64,000 nucleotides of DNA from Candidatus Poribacteria bacterium. GTDB taxonomy: Bacteria > Poribacteria > WGA-4E > WGA-3G. The translations under genes and the position numbers were made by a program. Location: contig JAJDTM010000005.1 of NCBI GenBank assembly GCA_022827185.1, forward strand, positions 434,001 to 498,000, read 5' to 3'. Below, piece after piece: positions 41,970-51,089 of this stretch; within the stretch, counting starts at the first letter, position 1; every line of letters starts with the position of its first letter. The notes beneath the pieces were generated by a model. That model had not been told where the DNA came from. It did not search any database and saw only the letters and a list, made by a program, of their open reading frames with translations.

Positions 41970-43643
41970 TTACGAAGGCATCCACGTCCGCGGCGCAATC
42001 CCTTCCACATGCGTTTTCACATCCACAACCGCTGGCATATTCGACGCAAACGCCTGATCCAACGCACCCGCAAGTTCACTCGGCTTGTTCACCGTAATCC
42101 CGAAACACCCCATTGATTCCGCCATCTTCGCGAAATCCGCATCCGGGAACAACCAAAGCTCATCGGAACCGGATGTCCGACCCCCATAAACCGACTCAAC
42201 GCCACCCTGCTCCTGATTCAACGAGTGATTGTTGTTCACAACGATAACAGCATTAATCCCGCACTTCATCGCCGTATCCAGTTCTGTCATGTGATACCAG
42301 ATACCGCCATCACCCGTGAAGCAAAGCACCGGTCTATCGGGCTGCGCACACTTCGCACCCATCGCCGCGGGGACCCCCCATCCAAGCGAACCCGAACACC
42401 GTATAAAACTCTGGTCGGGATGTTTAAAATCAATCATCGTCCCAGTCCAGATACCTGAATGCCCCGTATCCGATACGAGAATCGCGTCTGACGGCAGATA
42501 ATCTGTCAGTTCTCGACACAACCGTTCCGGTAGCATCGGCAACCGCTCTGAATCCACTTTCTCGCTAACGCTCTCTTTCCAATTCTGCACTAATTCTTGC
42601 ACGCGGCCAACCCAATCGGTTCTTTCCTCTGTAGTTTCTGCCGTTTCAAGCATCCGGCGTAGTGTATTCCGCACATCTCCTTGCATCCCCAACTGAATCG
42701 GATAATTCCGTCCGAGTTCATCAGGATTAATATCGAGTTGTATAATCGGGGTGCCTTGTGGTGGAATCTTATAGCCGTTGGTCACCTGTCCACCGGTATG
42801 GCTACCGATAAAGAAGACGAGGTCTGCTTCGCATACGGCTTGGTTCGCACACGCCCGCGAGTATGAACCGGGGGTGCCTACCGCTAACGGATGGTCGCTC
42901 GGAAACATCGCCTTCGCATTCAAGGAGGTCGCCACCGGAATCGAAAGTTTCTCAGCGAACGCTATGAGTTCTGCGCGTGCGTCCGAAGCCGTTACGCCGC
43001 CACCCGCCACAATGATAGGGCGTTTCGCATCGGTGAGAAGTCTGATGGCTTCTGTCACTTTTTCCGCTTCTGCTTCCGGTCGGAACGGTGGTAATTTAGC
43101 AAATGCGTCTTCGATGATGACCTCAAGTTCACCCTCCCGATCAATAACCGACGACCCTGCGATACCTTCAAAGTCGAGGTGAGCAGGTCCCGGTGTCCCT
43201 GTCGTCGCTGAACGGAACGCTTGACGTAAATAGAAAGGAAGCTGCTCCGGTGTCGCGACATAGGCACTGTATTTGGTAACAGCGGAAAACGGATTGACGT
43301 GATCTACCTCCTGATAGGCGTGCCGTTGTTGATTAATCTGGTTTTCTTTACCCGTCAGTGCAACGACTGGTGAGCAGGCGAGATACGCATCCTGTAACCC
43401 TGCGGCAAGGTTAACCGCCCCCACCGATTGTGCCATACAGAGACTCGGCGCGCGATTCACGCGAGCGTAGGCATCCGCCATATATGCAGCCGCTTTCTCA
43501 CCGTGCGTCTGAACCCGCTTAATCCCAAGGTTTTCCATCTCCATCAAAGCCCGCGGTCCGATGTAGGGCATAAAAAAGACGTGCGTAATCCCATACCCGT
43601 GAACAGTTTCAGCAATAAATCGAGCACCCGTCATTTTCGGCAT
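41970..43643 (-). CDS. ThDP-dependent enzyme, acetolactate-synthase-large-subunit-like
   Basis: A 557-residue protein. The start at 43643 follows gaggagaag. A longer frame upstream overlaps that site. N-terminal PYR domain: FFMPYIGPRALMEM and the catalytic Glu in THGEKAAAYMADAYAR. Middle domain: RPIIVAGGGVTASDA. C-terminal PP domain: GSLGWGVPAAMGA and the ThDP motif GDGGIWYHMTEL...VVNNN, which binds Mg. This is the full AHAS/benzoylformate-decarboxylase plan. No regulatory small subunit is adjacent, so biosynthetic AHAS is less likely than a related decarboxylase or ligase (sulfoacetaldehyde, glyoxylate or 2-oxo acid type). The reaction is unassigned. Confidence 0.88.
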   Translation of the reverse strand: MPKMTGARFIAETVHGYGITHVFFMPYIGPRALMEMENLGIKRVQTHGEKAAAYMADAYARVNRAPSLCMAQSVGAVNLAAGLQDAYLACSPVVALTGKENQINQQRHAYQEVDHVNPFSAVTKYSAYVATPEQLPFYLRQAFRSATTGTPGPAHLDFEGIAGSSVIDREGELEVIIEDAFAKLPPFRPEAEAEKVTEAIRLLTDAKRPIIVAGGGVTASDARAELIAFAEKLSIPVATSLNAKAMFPSDHPLAVGTPGSYSRACANQAVCEADLVFFIGSHTGGQVTNGYKIPPQGTPIIQLDINPDELGRNYPIQLGMQGDVRNTLRRMLETAETTEERTDWVGRVQELVQNWKESVSEKVDSERLPMLPERLCRELTDYLPSDAILVSDTGHSGIWTGTMIDFKHPDQSFIRCSGSLGWGVPAAMGAKCAQPDRPVLCFTGDGGIWYHMTELDTAMKCGINAVIVVNNNHSLNQEQGGVESVYGGRTSGSDELWLFPDADFAKMAESMGCFGITVNKPSELAGALDQAFASNMPAVVDVKTHVEGIAPRTWMPS

Positions 43644-43748
43644 GAATTCTTCTCCTCGTTGTTTCGGCATAATTTGCAGTACGATATAGGATTCATTTTA
43701 CCAATTTTCGGCGTAACTTACAAGTATCAACTTTTTATTGAAATAAAT

Positions 43749-43778
43749 TTGGTAAGAAATCATCAAAGATGTTATAAT
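43749..43778 (+). promoter_or_regulatory. Candidate sigma-70 promoter before the LamG trio
   Basis: TTGGTA at 43749-43754 and TATAAT at 43773-43778 are 18 bases apart. The -10 is perfect and the -35 matches four of six. About 95 bases lie between it and the chosen start at 43873. It would drive the tandem LamG genes. Confidence 0.5.
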
Positions 43779-43872
43779 GGCTTTACCGGTTTCGAGAAAC
43801 TTAAAGCACCTAAAAGACTACACCCAAAATTTTTATAGATGCGGGAACGTCTTCCGCAAGGAGCAACGCTCG

Positions 43873-44715
43873 ATGAAAATAGTAATCCTTTTCTTAACCT
43901 TCACACTAACACTCACGATGTTTATACATAACGGATACACGGAACCGATTGTCACAGATGGACTCGTGAGTTATTGGACGTTTGACAAACAAGACATCGC
44001 TGGCGGTACAGTCAAAGATGTCTGGGGTGAAAATGATGGGAAGATCGTCGGGGACCCGAAAGTTGTTGCCGGACAAGTCGGGGATGCTCTCGAATTTGAC
44101 GGTTCTGACGATTATGTGAACCTGACGAACCTCGGCGATTTTGGGGAAAAGGTCGGTGCATCTACGTTTGAAGCGTGGGTCAAGACCAGCTTCAAGAAAG
44201 AATGGACGACGCTTTTCAAAGTCCTTGACCAAGGCTGCAATATGGCATGGGCGATTGATGTCAACCGGAGCGCGAAAGCCGGATTCCCGTTTGCTGCGGA
44301 TATTGTTCACTACTATGTCCGTCAGAAGTCTGCTGCGGGTTGCAACGCCATCGCTGTTGAGATTGAGTTTGCGCTGTCAGATGGCAAATGGCACCACATC
44401 GTTTTCGGGATTGTAGACCCCGGTAACTCCGAAGTCAGCATCTATATGGACGGTGAACCCCAAGAAATTATTGAGGGCGATGTAAAGAAACTTGATACCT
44501 TTATTCCGTTCGTAGAGCCGGTCTACATAGGCGCGGCGAACAATCGCGGTAACGTCGAACGGCATTTTCCCGGTGTCATTGATGAAGTCCGCATTTACGA
44601 TCGACCCCTCACCGCCGACGAAGTAACCCGAAATTTTAAGTCGAAAATCGGACTGTCTGTCCACGCAGCCGAGAAGCTGCCTCTTGTCTGGGGAACTCTG
44701 AAGACAGAATTATAG
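43873..44715 (+). CDS. Secreted LamG-domain protein, tandem copy 1
   Basis: A 280-residue protein. ATG 43873 follows caaggagc. The signal peptide covers residues 1-20 (MKIVILFLTFTLTLTMF). The LamG domain has DGLVSYWTFDKQDI, VNLTNLGDFG, TFEAWVKTSF, WHHIVFGIVD and IYMDGEP, followed by GVIDEVRIYDRPLT. It ends with the shared tail GLSVHAAEKLPLVWGTLKTE. A central cysteine pair (QGCNMAW, AAGCNAI) is conserved with the next gene and may form a disulfide. The next gene is a close tandem duplicate. Probably an exported glycan or protein binder. Confidence 0.85.
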   Translation: MKIVILFLTFTLTLTMFIHNGYTEPIVTDGLVSYWTFDKQDIAGGTVKDVWGENDGKIVGDPKVVAGQVGDALEFDGSDDYVNLTNLGDFGEKVGASTFEAWVKTSFKKEWTTLFKVLDQGCNMAWAIDVNRSAKAGFPFAADIVHYYVRQKSAAGCNAIAVEIEFALSDGKWHHIVFGIVDPGNSEVSIYMDGEPQEIIEGDVKKLDTFIPFVEPVYIGAANNRGNVERHFPGVIDEVRIYDRPLTADEVTRNFKSKIGLSVHAAEKLPLVWGTLKTEL

Positions 44716-44748
44716 GGCGCGATTCGTACACCTAAAGGAGGGGTTACT

Positions 44749-45588
44749 ATGAAAAGTCTCATCTATCTCCTCGCAATCACGCTAATTATTACGATGTCTT
44801 TCCAAAACGGGCATACACAACCCATCGTAACAGATGGACTCGTCAGTTATTGGACATTTGACGAGAAGGACATTACTGGTTTTACAGTTAAAGATGTCTG
44901 GGGTGAAAATGACGGTAGAATCGTCGGGGATCCGAAAATCGTTGATGGACAAGTCGGAGAGGCACTCGAATTTGACGGTGCTAACGACCACGTGAACTTG
45001 ACGAACCTCGGCGATTTTGGAAAGAAAATCGGCACATCTACATTTGAGGTCTGGATGAAAACCAGTTTTAAAAATGATTGGACAACCCTCTTCAAAGTCC
45101 TTGACCAAGGTTGTAACATGGCATGGGCAATCGAGCCTAACCGGAGCGCATTAGCCGGATTCCCGTTTGCTGAAGGGGTCATTCATTTCTATGTCCGTCA
45201 AAAATCGGCGGCAGGCTGCAACGCTATCCCCGTTGAAATTGAATTTCCGATCTCCGATGGGCAATGGCACCATATCGTTTTCGCAATCGAGGACGCTGGT
45301 AAAGCCGAAGTCAGCATTTATATGGACGGTGAGCCACAAGAGGTCATCCGTGGCGACGTGAAGGAACTCGACAATTTTGTTCCATTTGTGGAACCCATTT
45401 TTATCGGCGCTGGAAACAATCGCGGTGCCGTCAGCCGGCATTTTCCCGGCACCATTGATGAAGTCCGAATTTATGATCGACCCCTCACCGCTGGCGAAGT
45501 AACCCGAAACTTCAAATCGAAAATCGGTTTATCCGTTGAGGCAGCCGAGAAGTTACCTATCGTTTGGGGCAACCTAAAGATACAATGA
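44749..45588 (+). CDS. Secreted LamG-domain protein, tandem copy 2
   Basis: A 279-residue protein behind a perfect aaaggagg. It is the closest relative of copy 1. The order is the same: signal (MKSLIYLLAITLIITMSF), DGLVSYWTFDEKDI, QGCNMAWAI, AAGCNAIPV, WHHIVFAIED, IYMDGEPQ and GTIDEVRIYDRPLT. The tail is GLSVEAAEKLPIVWGNLK. Differences from copy 1 are spread evenly, with charge changes mostly on loops. It lies 33 bases after copy 1, so the pair is probably one operon. Confidence 0.85.
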   Translation: MKSLIYLLAITLIITMSFQNGHTQPIVTDGLVSYWTFDEKDITGFTVKDVWGENDGRIVGDPKIVDGQVGEALEFDGANDHVNLTNLGDFGKKIGTSTFEVWMKTSFKNDWTTLFKVLDQGCNMAWAIEPNRSALAGFPFAEGVIHFYVRQKSAAGCNAIPVEIEFPISDGQWHHIVFAIEDAGKAEVSIYMDGEPQEVIRGDVKELDNFVPFVEPIFIGAGNNRGAVSRHFPGTIDEVRIYDRPLTAGEVTRNFKSKIGLSVEAAEKLPIVWGNLKIQ

Positions 45589-45639
45589 TACGACGGGATC
45601 GGATAGGTTGTATAACCCCTAACTTCTCCAAATTTAGAT

Positions 45640-45669
45640 TTGCATACAAACACTGGAAAATGATATAAT
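45640..45669 (+). promoter_or_regulatory. Candidate sigma-70 promoter before LamG copy 3
   Basis: TTGCAT at 45640-45645 and TATAAT at 45664-45669 are separated by 18 bases, 85 bases before the start at 45755. It implies that copy 3 can be transcribed separately from copies 1 and 2. Confidence 0.5.
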
Positions 45670-45754
45670 CTGTCTATCAAATTTTTGAAGGCAGATGCCA
45701 TAAGTGTCCATTGTATAGGCATAACCTTACCGCGCATTCAAAGGAGCAGTTGCC

Positions 45755-46708
45755 ATGAAAAAACTCATCTTTCTCCTTACATTCACGCTTACGATTACCA
45801 TGTTCTCCCACAACGGGATCACAGAACCAGTAACAGATGGGCTTGTGAGTTACTGGACGTTTGACCAACAGGACATTGATGGCAAAAGAGCCAAGGATGT
45901 CTGGGGCAAAAACAATGGAACAATTGTAGGAAATCCGAAACGTGTTGCCGGGCGAGTAAAGGGTGCTTTGGAATTTGATGGTTCTAACGATTATGTGAAC
46001 CTGACAAACCTCGGCGATTTTGGGAATCAACTCGGGACCTTTACATTTGAAGCTTGGATCAAAACCAGTTTGAAAGGAAAACGCTGGACAACACTCTTCA
46101 AAGTCCGAGACGCGGACTGTGCAATGGGTTGGGGAATTGATCTCAATGGATGGAGGGAACACCCTAACTTGCCATTGAAATTGGAACGGACGTTTCTTTT
46201 TGACAACTTTCTTGGGTTTGGGCCAGATTTTGATGAGAACATTAATTTTACGAAGGATGTCATTCGCTTTTATCGGACCAATAAAGTGGAGATTAAAGTG
46301 GGACCGCCTGTATGCCAGCATTCAACCCCTGGATTGCGGTTCCCGATTTCAGATGGAGAATGGCATCACCTTGTTTGGGTCAATGGAGGCCCCTTTGTAG
46401 ATGAAGACGGACGCGAGTGGGACAGAGAAAACGCCATCTATATAGACGGTAAACGGAAAGTGCGCGGTAAGAGCAAAGGACAACCCTTCATTTTTATGGC
46501 GTTCAGGGAACCTGTCTATCTTGGCGCGGGGAACAATCGTGGTAAAGCAGAAGCGTTTTTCAACGGCATCATCGACGAAGTCCGCATCTATAACCGACCG
46601 CTCACTGAAGACGAAGTGACCCAAAATTTTGAATCCAAAATCGGTTTATCCGTTGAGGCAGCCGAGAAACTGCCTGTCCTTTGGGGCAACCTGAAAACAG
46701 CACAATAA
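45755..46708 (+). CDS. Secreted LamG-domain protein, copy 3 with enlarged loop
   Basis: A 317-residue LamG protein after aaaggagc. Signal MKKLIFLLTFTLTITMF. The fold markers are DGLVSYWTFDQQDI, VNLTNLGDFG, TFEAWIKTSL, WHHLVWVNGG and IYIDGKR. The end is GIIDEVRIYNRPLT, with the tail GLSVEAAEKLPVLWGNLK. Compared with copies 1 and 2 it carries about 30 extra residues after the first cysteine (DLNGWREHPNLPLK, LFDNFLGFGPDFDEN). The binding loop is therefore much enlarged while the frame around it is conserved. Confidence 0.85.
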   Translation: MKKLIFLLTFTLTITMFSHNGITEPVTDGLVSYWTFDQQDIDGKRAKDVWGKNNGTIVGNPKRVAGRVKGALEFDGSNDYVNLTNLGDFGNQLGTFTFEAWIKTSLKGKRWTTLFKVRDADCAMGWGIDLNGWREHPNLPLKLERTFLFDNFLGFGPDFDENINFTKDVIRFYRTNKVEIKVGPPVCQHSTPGLRFPISDGEWHHLVWVNGGPFVDEDGREWDRENAIYIDGKRKVRGKSKGQPFIFMAFREPVYLGAGNNRGKAEAFFNGIIDEVRIYNRPLTEDEVTQNFESKIGLSVEAAEKLPVLWGNLKTAQ

Positions 46709-46742
46709 GGTAGCGTTAACCACGGTACGATAAGGAATTTGA

Positions 46743-47528
46743 ATGCTAACACCAGACGAAAAATGGTTCTTTGATCATCACGGATTTATTATCCTCCGCA
46801 AAGTCGTTCCACCTGAGGATATCGAACGGATGATTGAACTCGGCAACCAGTGGCACGACATGTCTCTTGACGAATTGCCACCACCGCTGACCTCTACATC
46901 CCAGACAGGCGAGACTTCACCCACGATTGCACACTGGATCAATCATATCCAATACGGGGATCCGGCATTCCAACGGCTTGTCCTTAACCGAGAGATTATG
47001 CGCGTGATTATTGCGCTGACGCGAGGAACCCCCTGTCTCGTTGACTGTGCTTTAACCAAGAACTACAAAACCTCCGATGACATCCATTTCCATGCCGCGG
47101 GTCAAGATTACAGTGTTGACGAATTGGGACCTCGCGCCGGTTTTCTCAATGCGGGGACCTCCTTAGTTGATGTACCAGAAGGAACAGGTTTCGTCTGTCT
47201 ACTCGGAAGCCATAAACGCAACTTCGATCCTCCCGATGATCTTTCTATTTACGACGGATCCCCAACGGTTATCAATGTCCCTGTCAACGCTGGCGACTGT
47301 GTTATCTTTACAGAAGCACTCTACCACGGCGGAAGACGCTGGACGGAAGACTATCCGCGCTTCACAATTTTTAACCGCTATATTGATAATGCATCACACA
47401 ATTCCCTTCCGATTGAAAGTCATAAACACCTGATTTCAGATGAGGTTTATGAATTGGAGCAGCCTGCAATCCAAGGGCAGCGGAAGCGGGTAGTAGAGCG
47501 CATCCTAAGTGAATTGGACACAAGTTGA
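46743..47528 (+). CDS. PhyH-family oxygenase-like protein with HxA in place of HxD
   Basis: A 261-residue protein starting after ataaggaatttga. PhyH layout: EKWFFDHHGFIILRKVVPPE at the N-terminus, FVCLLGSHKRNF, and NAGDCVIFTEALYHGG with the distal His H195. R206 in DYPRFTIFNRY is a candidate 2-oxoglutarate anchor. At the proximal site the sequence is IHFH-A-A-G (H117-A-A119), with no acid two residues after the His, so the usual Asp ligand is missing. Ligand H115 followed by H117 is another reading. It is followed 9 bases later by the TIM-barrel-like gene and probably belongs with it. Confidence 0.78.
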   Translation: MLTPDEKWFFDHHGFIILRKVVPPEDIERMIELGNQWHDMSLDELPPPLTSTSQTGETSPTIAHWINHIQYGDPAFQRLVLNREIMRVIIALTRGTPCLVDCALTKNYKTSDDIHFHAAGQDYSVDELGPRAGFLNAGTSLVDVPEGTGFVCLLGSHKRNFDPPDDLSIYDGSPTVINVPVNAGDCVIFTEALYHGGRRWTEDYPRFTIFNRYIDNASHNSLPIESHKHLISDEVYELEQPAIQGQRKRVVERILSELDTS

Positions 47529-47537
47529 GGTTTTACG

Positions 47538-49676
47538 ATGCAGAAACGTGAAACTGCCGAGCGCAAGCCGTATCCACTCGGTGAACCGGGACAAATGGCA
47601 ACATACCAGTATGAAGGTGAAGACCCGCTGCCGAACACCGTTGTGAGAGCATTCACTTGGACAATCGGTTCGGTTGAGAAAAAGGCAGGCGTGGCGTATC
47701 AGTGGATGTGTCTCCGAGCAACGAAAGCAAACGGTAAAAGATTCGCAGTCTGGTTGCTTAGCGAAGGTATACCCTCCGAGGATCTCACGATAGCCCGCAC
47801 CACCATATCTCGCTACATTCTACAAATCAGAGACGACACACCCTTAGAGTTCCAAGATAGGTTCACTGGAAAACCTGTCCTACCCGGACTCGGTGTATGG
47901 CAATATATTCTTCCGAAACCCGCCGACGAGACAGAGCAAAACGCGCTTTTCCCACAAATAGCGAAGTACCTTGGGCATACCTATCATCTCACGGACATAA
48001 CCGATTCAGATGGATCTGCCGAACCACCCGACACGCATCTCCTCTCTCTTCGTCCCGATGTCCTAATCGGACCGCCAAGCAACACACGCCAAAAGGACGA
48101 AACGCGACGCTACGATATGTCCGATTATGAACTCACACTTTTGACGGAAGCCGATTACGATGAGATGTTTGAGGCTGGCATCAACTGCGTCCGCGTTGAT
48201 ACAGAACAGATCGAATGGGTTAAAAATCGAGACATCTTTTATTGGGGAATCGACGCGGCTGCGCTCGGCTATCCTGAGTGTTTATACCGAAGCAACTACC
48301 TCGGTCCCGCTATTTTCATGGACGAACCCGCTGTCTGTACACGCGACCATGTGCTACGACCTAAATTGGCAGAAGATGCCGCGTTTCGGAAGGCATTAAC
48401 ACCACAGATCGCTTTTGAGGCGTTTCAAGATTACTTCCATACCGCCAAATATGACGGCGCACCTGCCCGATTATGCAAAGGTTTAGAGTCCGATCCCGAT
48501 ATAGATTTAGGCGATATGAAGTTTCTTCAGCAGAATCTGTATACATGGGAGACCATGATCAGTTCAGCGGGATACCAGTTGTCGGAAGGCGACACAGAAA
48601 CACCTGCTGCAATAGTCTTTGAACCACCCGGCAGAATCGGAACGATGCGAACCCTCCCTGAAATGAATATGACTTACGGCTGCCAGATACCGATAGACAA
48701 CCCGAAAAACTTGGCGAGTATCCTTTACGGATTTCTACGAGGTGCCGCCAGACAAACCGATAAAGGGTGGGGTATGAGTATCTACGGGCAGGTACACCGC
48801 GCCGATGCCTTCTGGCTCCAGACACACGCTTACGACTTAGGCGCGCGACATTTCCACTACTGGGATAACTACCAACTCGCCTGTGTACCTTATAGCGAAG
48901 TTCTTGCCCTTTCAAGAAATTTAAGTGCCCATGTCGAAAGCCATCCCCATAGAAATCTCGATAAATTACGTACAGCAGCAGAAACCGTCATCCTCTTTCC
49001 ACCGGGTTACAATCTCGGACATGTTGAGATGGGGAGGGGCAACCTCTGGGGGTTAGGTGAACTCAATTTAGAGCGACGCAATAGAGAAGATGTCAAATAC
49101 CGCACCGTGATGCACAACTTTTTTACCGAAATCGAGAGAGCCATCCGACTCGGCGTCGCCTTCGACCTTCTATGGGATTTAGATGGATTGGAGTTATCTG
49201 ATTATCGCGAGATCGTCCGCATCCAAGAAAATGGCAAGGTAGCGGTAACCGAAAATGATGAGCCAGTTTTACACGAAGCCGCGAGGACACCACCCCGTCC
49301 GAACGGCATCCCACCAACCTTAACTGTTGATGTCTCTACATCGCAAGCCAAGACAGCATTTGAAGTTCATGCTTGTGCAATTGTAACCAAAGGGTCCGCC
49401 GTAGTTTACTACACACGGGGTGCTGACAAAAGTGGTGTCTACAATAACGAGATGGTGTTATGGGAGTTGTTCGGACCAGAAGAAGAAGATTACCGATTTC
49501 TGAACAGAGAACAATCCGAAATTCGCATCCATCAAACGGAATCAGAAGCCGAAGTAGAGATCAATTTTAGCCTGAAACACCCCGGAAATTACCGCCTCCG
49601 AGCCGCAACCGTTGATATGGCAGGCCGCACAGCCGTCGAATGGAAAATGATTACTGTTCCCAATGAGCACTCTTAA
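47538..49676 (+). CDS. Large TIM-barrel-like protein, possible glycoside hydrolase relative
   Basis: A 712-residue protein of unknown activity starting after gaggttttacg. No signal peptide. The N-terminal about 190 residues are beta-rich (TVVRAFTWTIGSVEKK, GVWQYILPKPADET). The middle resembles a barrel: ELTLLTEADYDEMFEAGINC, VRVDTEQIEWV, GPAIFMDEPAV, RGAARQTDKGWGMSIYG and ARHFHYWDNYQ. These are like GH-A enzymes, and FMDEPAV could hold an acid. A C-terminal Ig-like beta domain ends the chain (VSTSQAKTAFEVHACAI, NYRLRAATVDMAGRTA). Substrate and family unknown. It is coupled to the PhyH-like gene. Confidence 0.6.
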   Translation: MQKRETAERKPYPLGEPGQMATYQYEGEDPLPNTVVRAFTWTIGSVEKKAGVAYQWMCLRATKANGKRFAVWLLSEGIPSEDLTIARTTISRYILQIRDDTPLEFQDRFTGKPVLPGLGVWQYILPKPADETEQNALFPQIAKYLGHTYHLTDITDSDGSAEPPDTHLLSLRPDVLIGPPSNTRQKDETRRYDMSDYELTLLTEADYDEMFEAGINCVRVDTEQIEWVKNRDIFYWGIDAAALGYPECLYRSNYLGPAIFMDEPAVCTRDHVLRPKLAEDAAFRKALTPQIAFEAFQDYFHTAKYDGAPARLCKGLESDPDIDLGDMKFLQQNLYTWETMISSAGYQLSEGDTETPAAIVFEPPGRIGTMRTLPEMNMTYGCQIPIDNPKNLASILYGFLRGAARQTDKGWGMSIYGQVHRADAFWLQTHAYDLGARHFHYWDNYQLACVPYSEVLALSRNLSAHVESHPHRNLDKLRTAAETVILFPPGYNLGHVEMGRGNLWGLGELNLERRNREDVKYRTVMHNFFTEIERAIRLGVAFDLLWDLDGLELSDYREIVRIQENGKVAVTENDEPVLHEAARTPPRPNGIPPTLTVDVSTSQAKTAFEVHACAIVTKGSAVVYYTRGADKSGVYNNEMVLWELFGPEEEDYRFLNREQSEIRIHQTESEAEVEINFSLKHPGNYRLRAATVDMAGRTAVEWKMITVPNEHS

Positions 49677-50063
49677 ACTCACGACTTTTCATCAATCGCG
49701 ATAGGTGCGGTTTTGCATCGTACACGCCCAAATACGATCTGCATTCCAAACCGCAATGGAACATAGACAGCAGAACGCAAATTGCGTAAGTTCTGCTAAA
49801 GTGGACTGTGCCATATTGTTCAGTTTTTAATCAAAGCTCCCCGTTTTGTTCAGATTTTCATCTATTGAAGTAACCAATCCGTGCATATTGCGGTTTAAAA
49901 GTTGGCATAGAAATTGCTACTGATTGTGCAGTAAGCAGTAACGTTTTGACGCTGCTTAAAAATGTCCAAAGCGTCTGACCTGTCTTCAAAAATTCTTGAA
50001 AACAGATCTTGGTCTATCATATACGCGTTTTGTATACGCGCGCTGCCAATAGGAGTATGCACA
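49677..50063. other. Intergenic region with imperfect palindrome and a repeat-end remnant
   Basis: The 387-base gap has a long imperfect inverted repeat. TGCGGTTTTGCATCGTA (49706-49722) faces TACGATCTGCATTCC...ACCGCA (49733-49755). After it comes gcaaattgcgtaagttctg (49776-49794), which resembles the right end of the TAGGACT element family. The remainder is AT-rich and should contain the promoter of the next LamG gene, but no convincing -35/-10 pair was found. Confidence 0.45.
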
Positions 50064-50915
50064 ATGAAAAGCGTAACGGGTTTGCTGATATTCGTGATAA
50101 TTAACATTACATTGTCTTCACATGTTCACGGATTACCCTGTGTTACAGACGGTTTAGTGAGTTATTGGACCTTTGACAAGTCTAATATCTCTGGCAGAAA
50201 GGTAGAAGATGTTTGGGGTGATAACAACGCTACAATTAAGGGAAATCCGAAAATTGTTACCGGTCAAATAAGGGAAGCATTGGAATTTGATGGTTCAGAG
50301 GATTATGTTAACCTGACGAACCTTGGTGATTTTGGAAGTCAGATAGGGTCATCAACCTTTGAAGCCTGGATTAAAGTAGGTCATAAGAACGATTGGATGG
50401 TACTCTTTAGAGTTCGTGATAAAGACTGTATGCAATGGGAATTTAATATTCGTAGTGGTGAGAGACGAATTAAAGACCGTATCAAACACCGCATCGCCTT
50501 CAAAGCCCCAGGCGAAAACGCATGCCAAGGTTTTAGCACACTTGATCGGCCGATTAAGATTTCGGATGGAAAATGGCATCATATCGTTTATACAAATGAA
50601 ATTTCAAAAAAAGATGTTGCCCCTATTGCGAAGACGTTTCGGCAACATAATATTTATATAGATGGGAAACCTATAAGTAGTTTAGAAATCCCTTTGATGT
50701 TTCCTGGAACCTTTATCCCTTTTGTGAAACCTGTCCACCTCGGTGCTGGAGACAACCAAAATTTTTTCAAGGGAATTATTGATGAAGTCCGTATCTACAA
50801 TCGTCCGCTAACCGAAGCAGAAGTGGTCCAGAATTTTGAATCCAGAACAGGTTTGAGTGTTGAACCGAATCGTCCGCTGCCTATCACTTGGGGAACCCTA
50901 AAAACAGCATTTTAG
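50064..50915 (+). CDS. Secreted LamG-domain protein, fifth copy
   Basis: A 283-residue protein. ATG 50064 follows aggagtatgc. An upstream in-frame ATG would add 34 residues before the signal peptide and is rejected. Signal MKSVTGLLIFVIINITLSS. LamG markers are DGLVSYWTFDKSNI, VNLTNLGDFG, TFEAWIKVGH, WHHIVYTNEI and IYIDGKP. The end is GIIDEVRIYNRPLTEAEV, with the tail GLSVEPNRPLPITWGTLK. It stands just before the sigma/ABC-2/sigma block. The variable middle (RSGERRIKDRIKHR) differs from all other copies. Confidence 0.85.
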   Translation: MKSVTGLLIFVIINITLSSHVHGLPCVTDGLVSYWTFDKSNISGRKVEDVWGDNNATIKGNPKIVTGQIREALEFDGSEDYVNLTNLGDFGSQIGSSTFEAWIKVGHKNDWMVLFRVRDKDCMQWEFNIRSGERRIKDRIKHRIAFKAPGENACQGFSTLDRPIKISDGKWHHIVYTNEISKKDVAPIAKTFRQHNIYIDGKPISSLEIPLMFPGTFIPFVKPVHLGAGDNQNFFKGIIDEVRIYNRPLTEAEVVQNFESRTGLSVEPNRPLPITWGTLKTAF

Positions 50916-51012
50916 AACAATAAATAGGGTGCCCTTGTTTCGCTCTAAGAACCGATCCAATCTAAAATCATCTTCCATCCTATCCATCTAAATTTGGTCT
51001 TTTCCTCAAATC

Positions 51013-51049
51013 TTGCATTTTATGCAACCTTTTCACCTCTCGCACCTAT
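51013..51049 (+). promoter_or_regulatory. Candidate ECF-type promoter with TTGCA palindrome (sigma fusion 2)
   Basis: The palindrome TTGCAT-TTT-ATGCAA (51013-51027) ends in TGCAACC, a plausible ECF -35. After a 15-base spacer follows ACCTATCTTA, the -10 candidate. The same arrangement at the same distance from the start codon (62 bases between palindrome and ATG) stands before the sigma-BNR gene at 56194. The conserved block continues with a TTTTTGGGGGT ribosome-site region. Confidence 0.6.
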
Positions 51050-51089
51050 CTTAACGTTTTGGAAGACAACATATTTTTGGGGGTGGTGT

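Noticed and set aside
49962..50063. N-terminal extension of the fifth LamG protein
   Set aside because: It would put 34 residues before a clear signal peptide, and the internal ATG at 50064 has a good aggag site. The same reasoning was used for the starts at 43873, 9816 and 27654.
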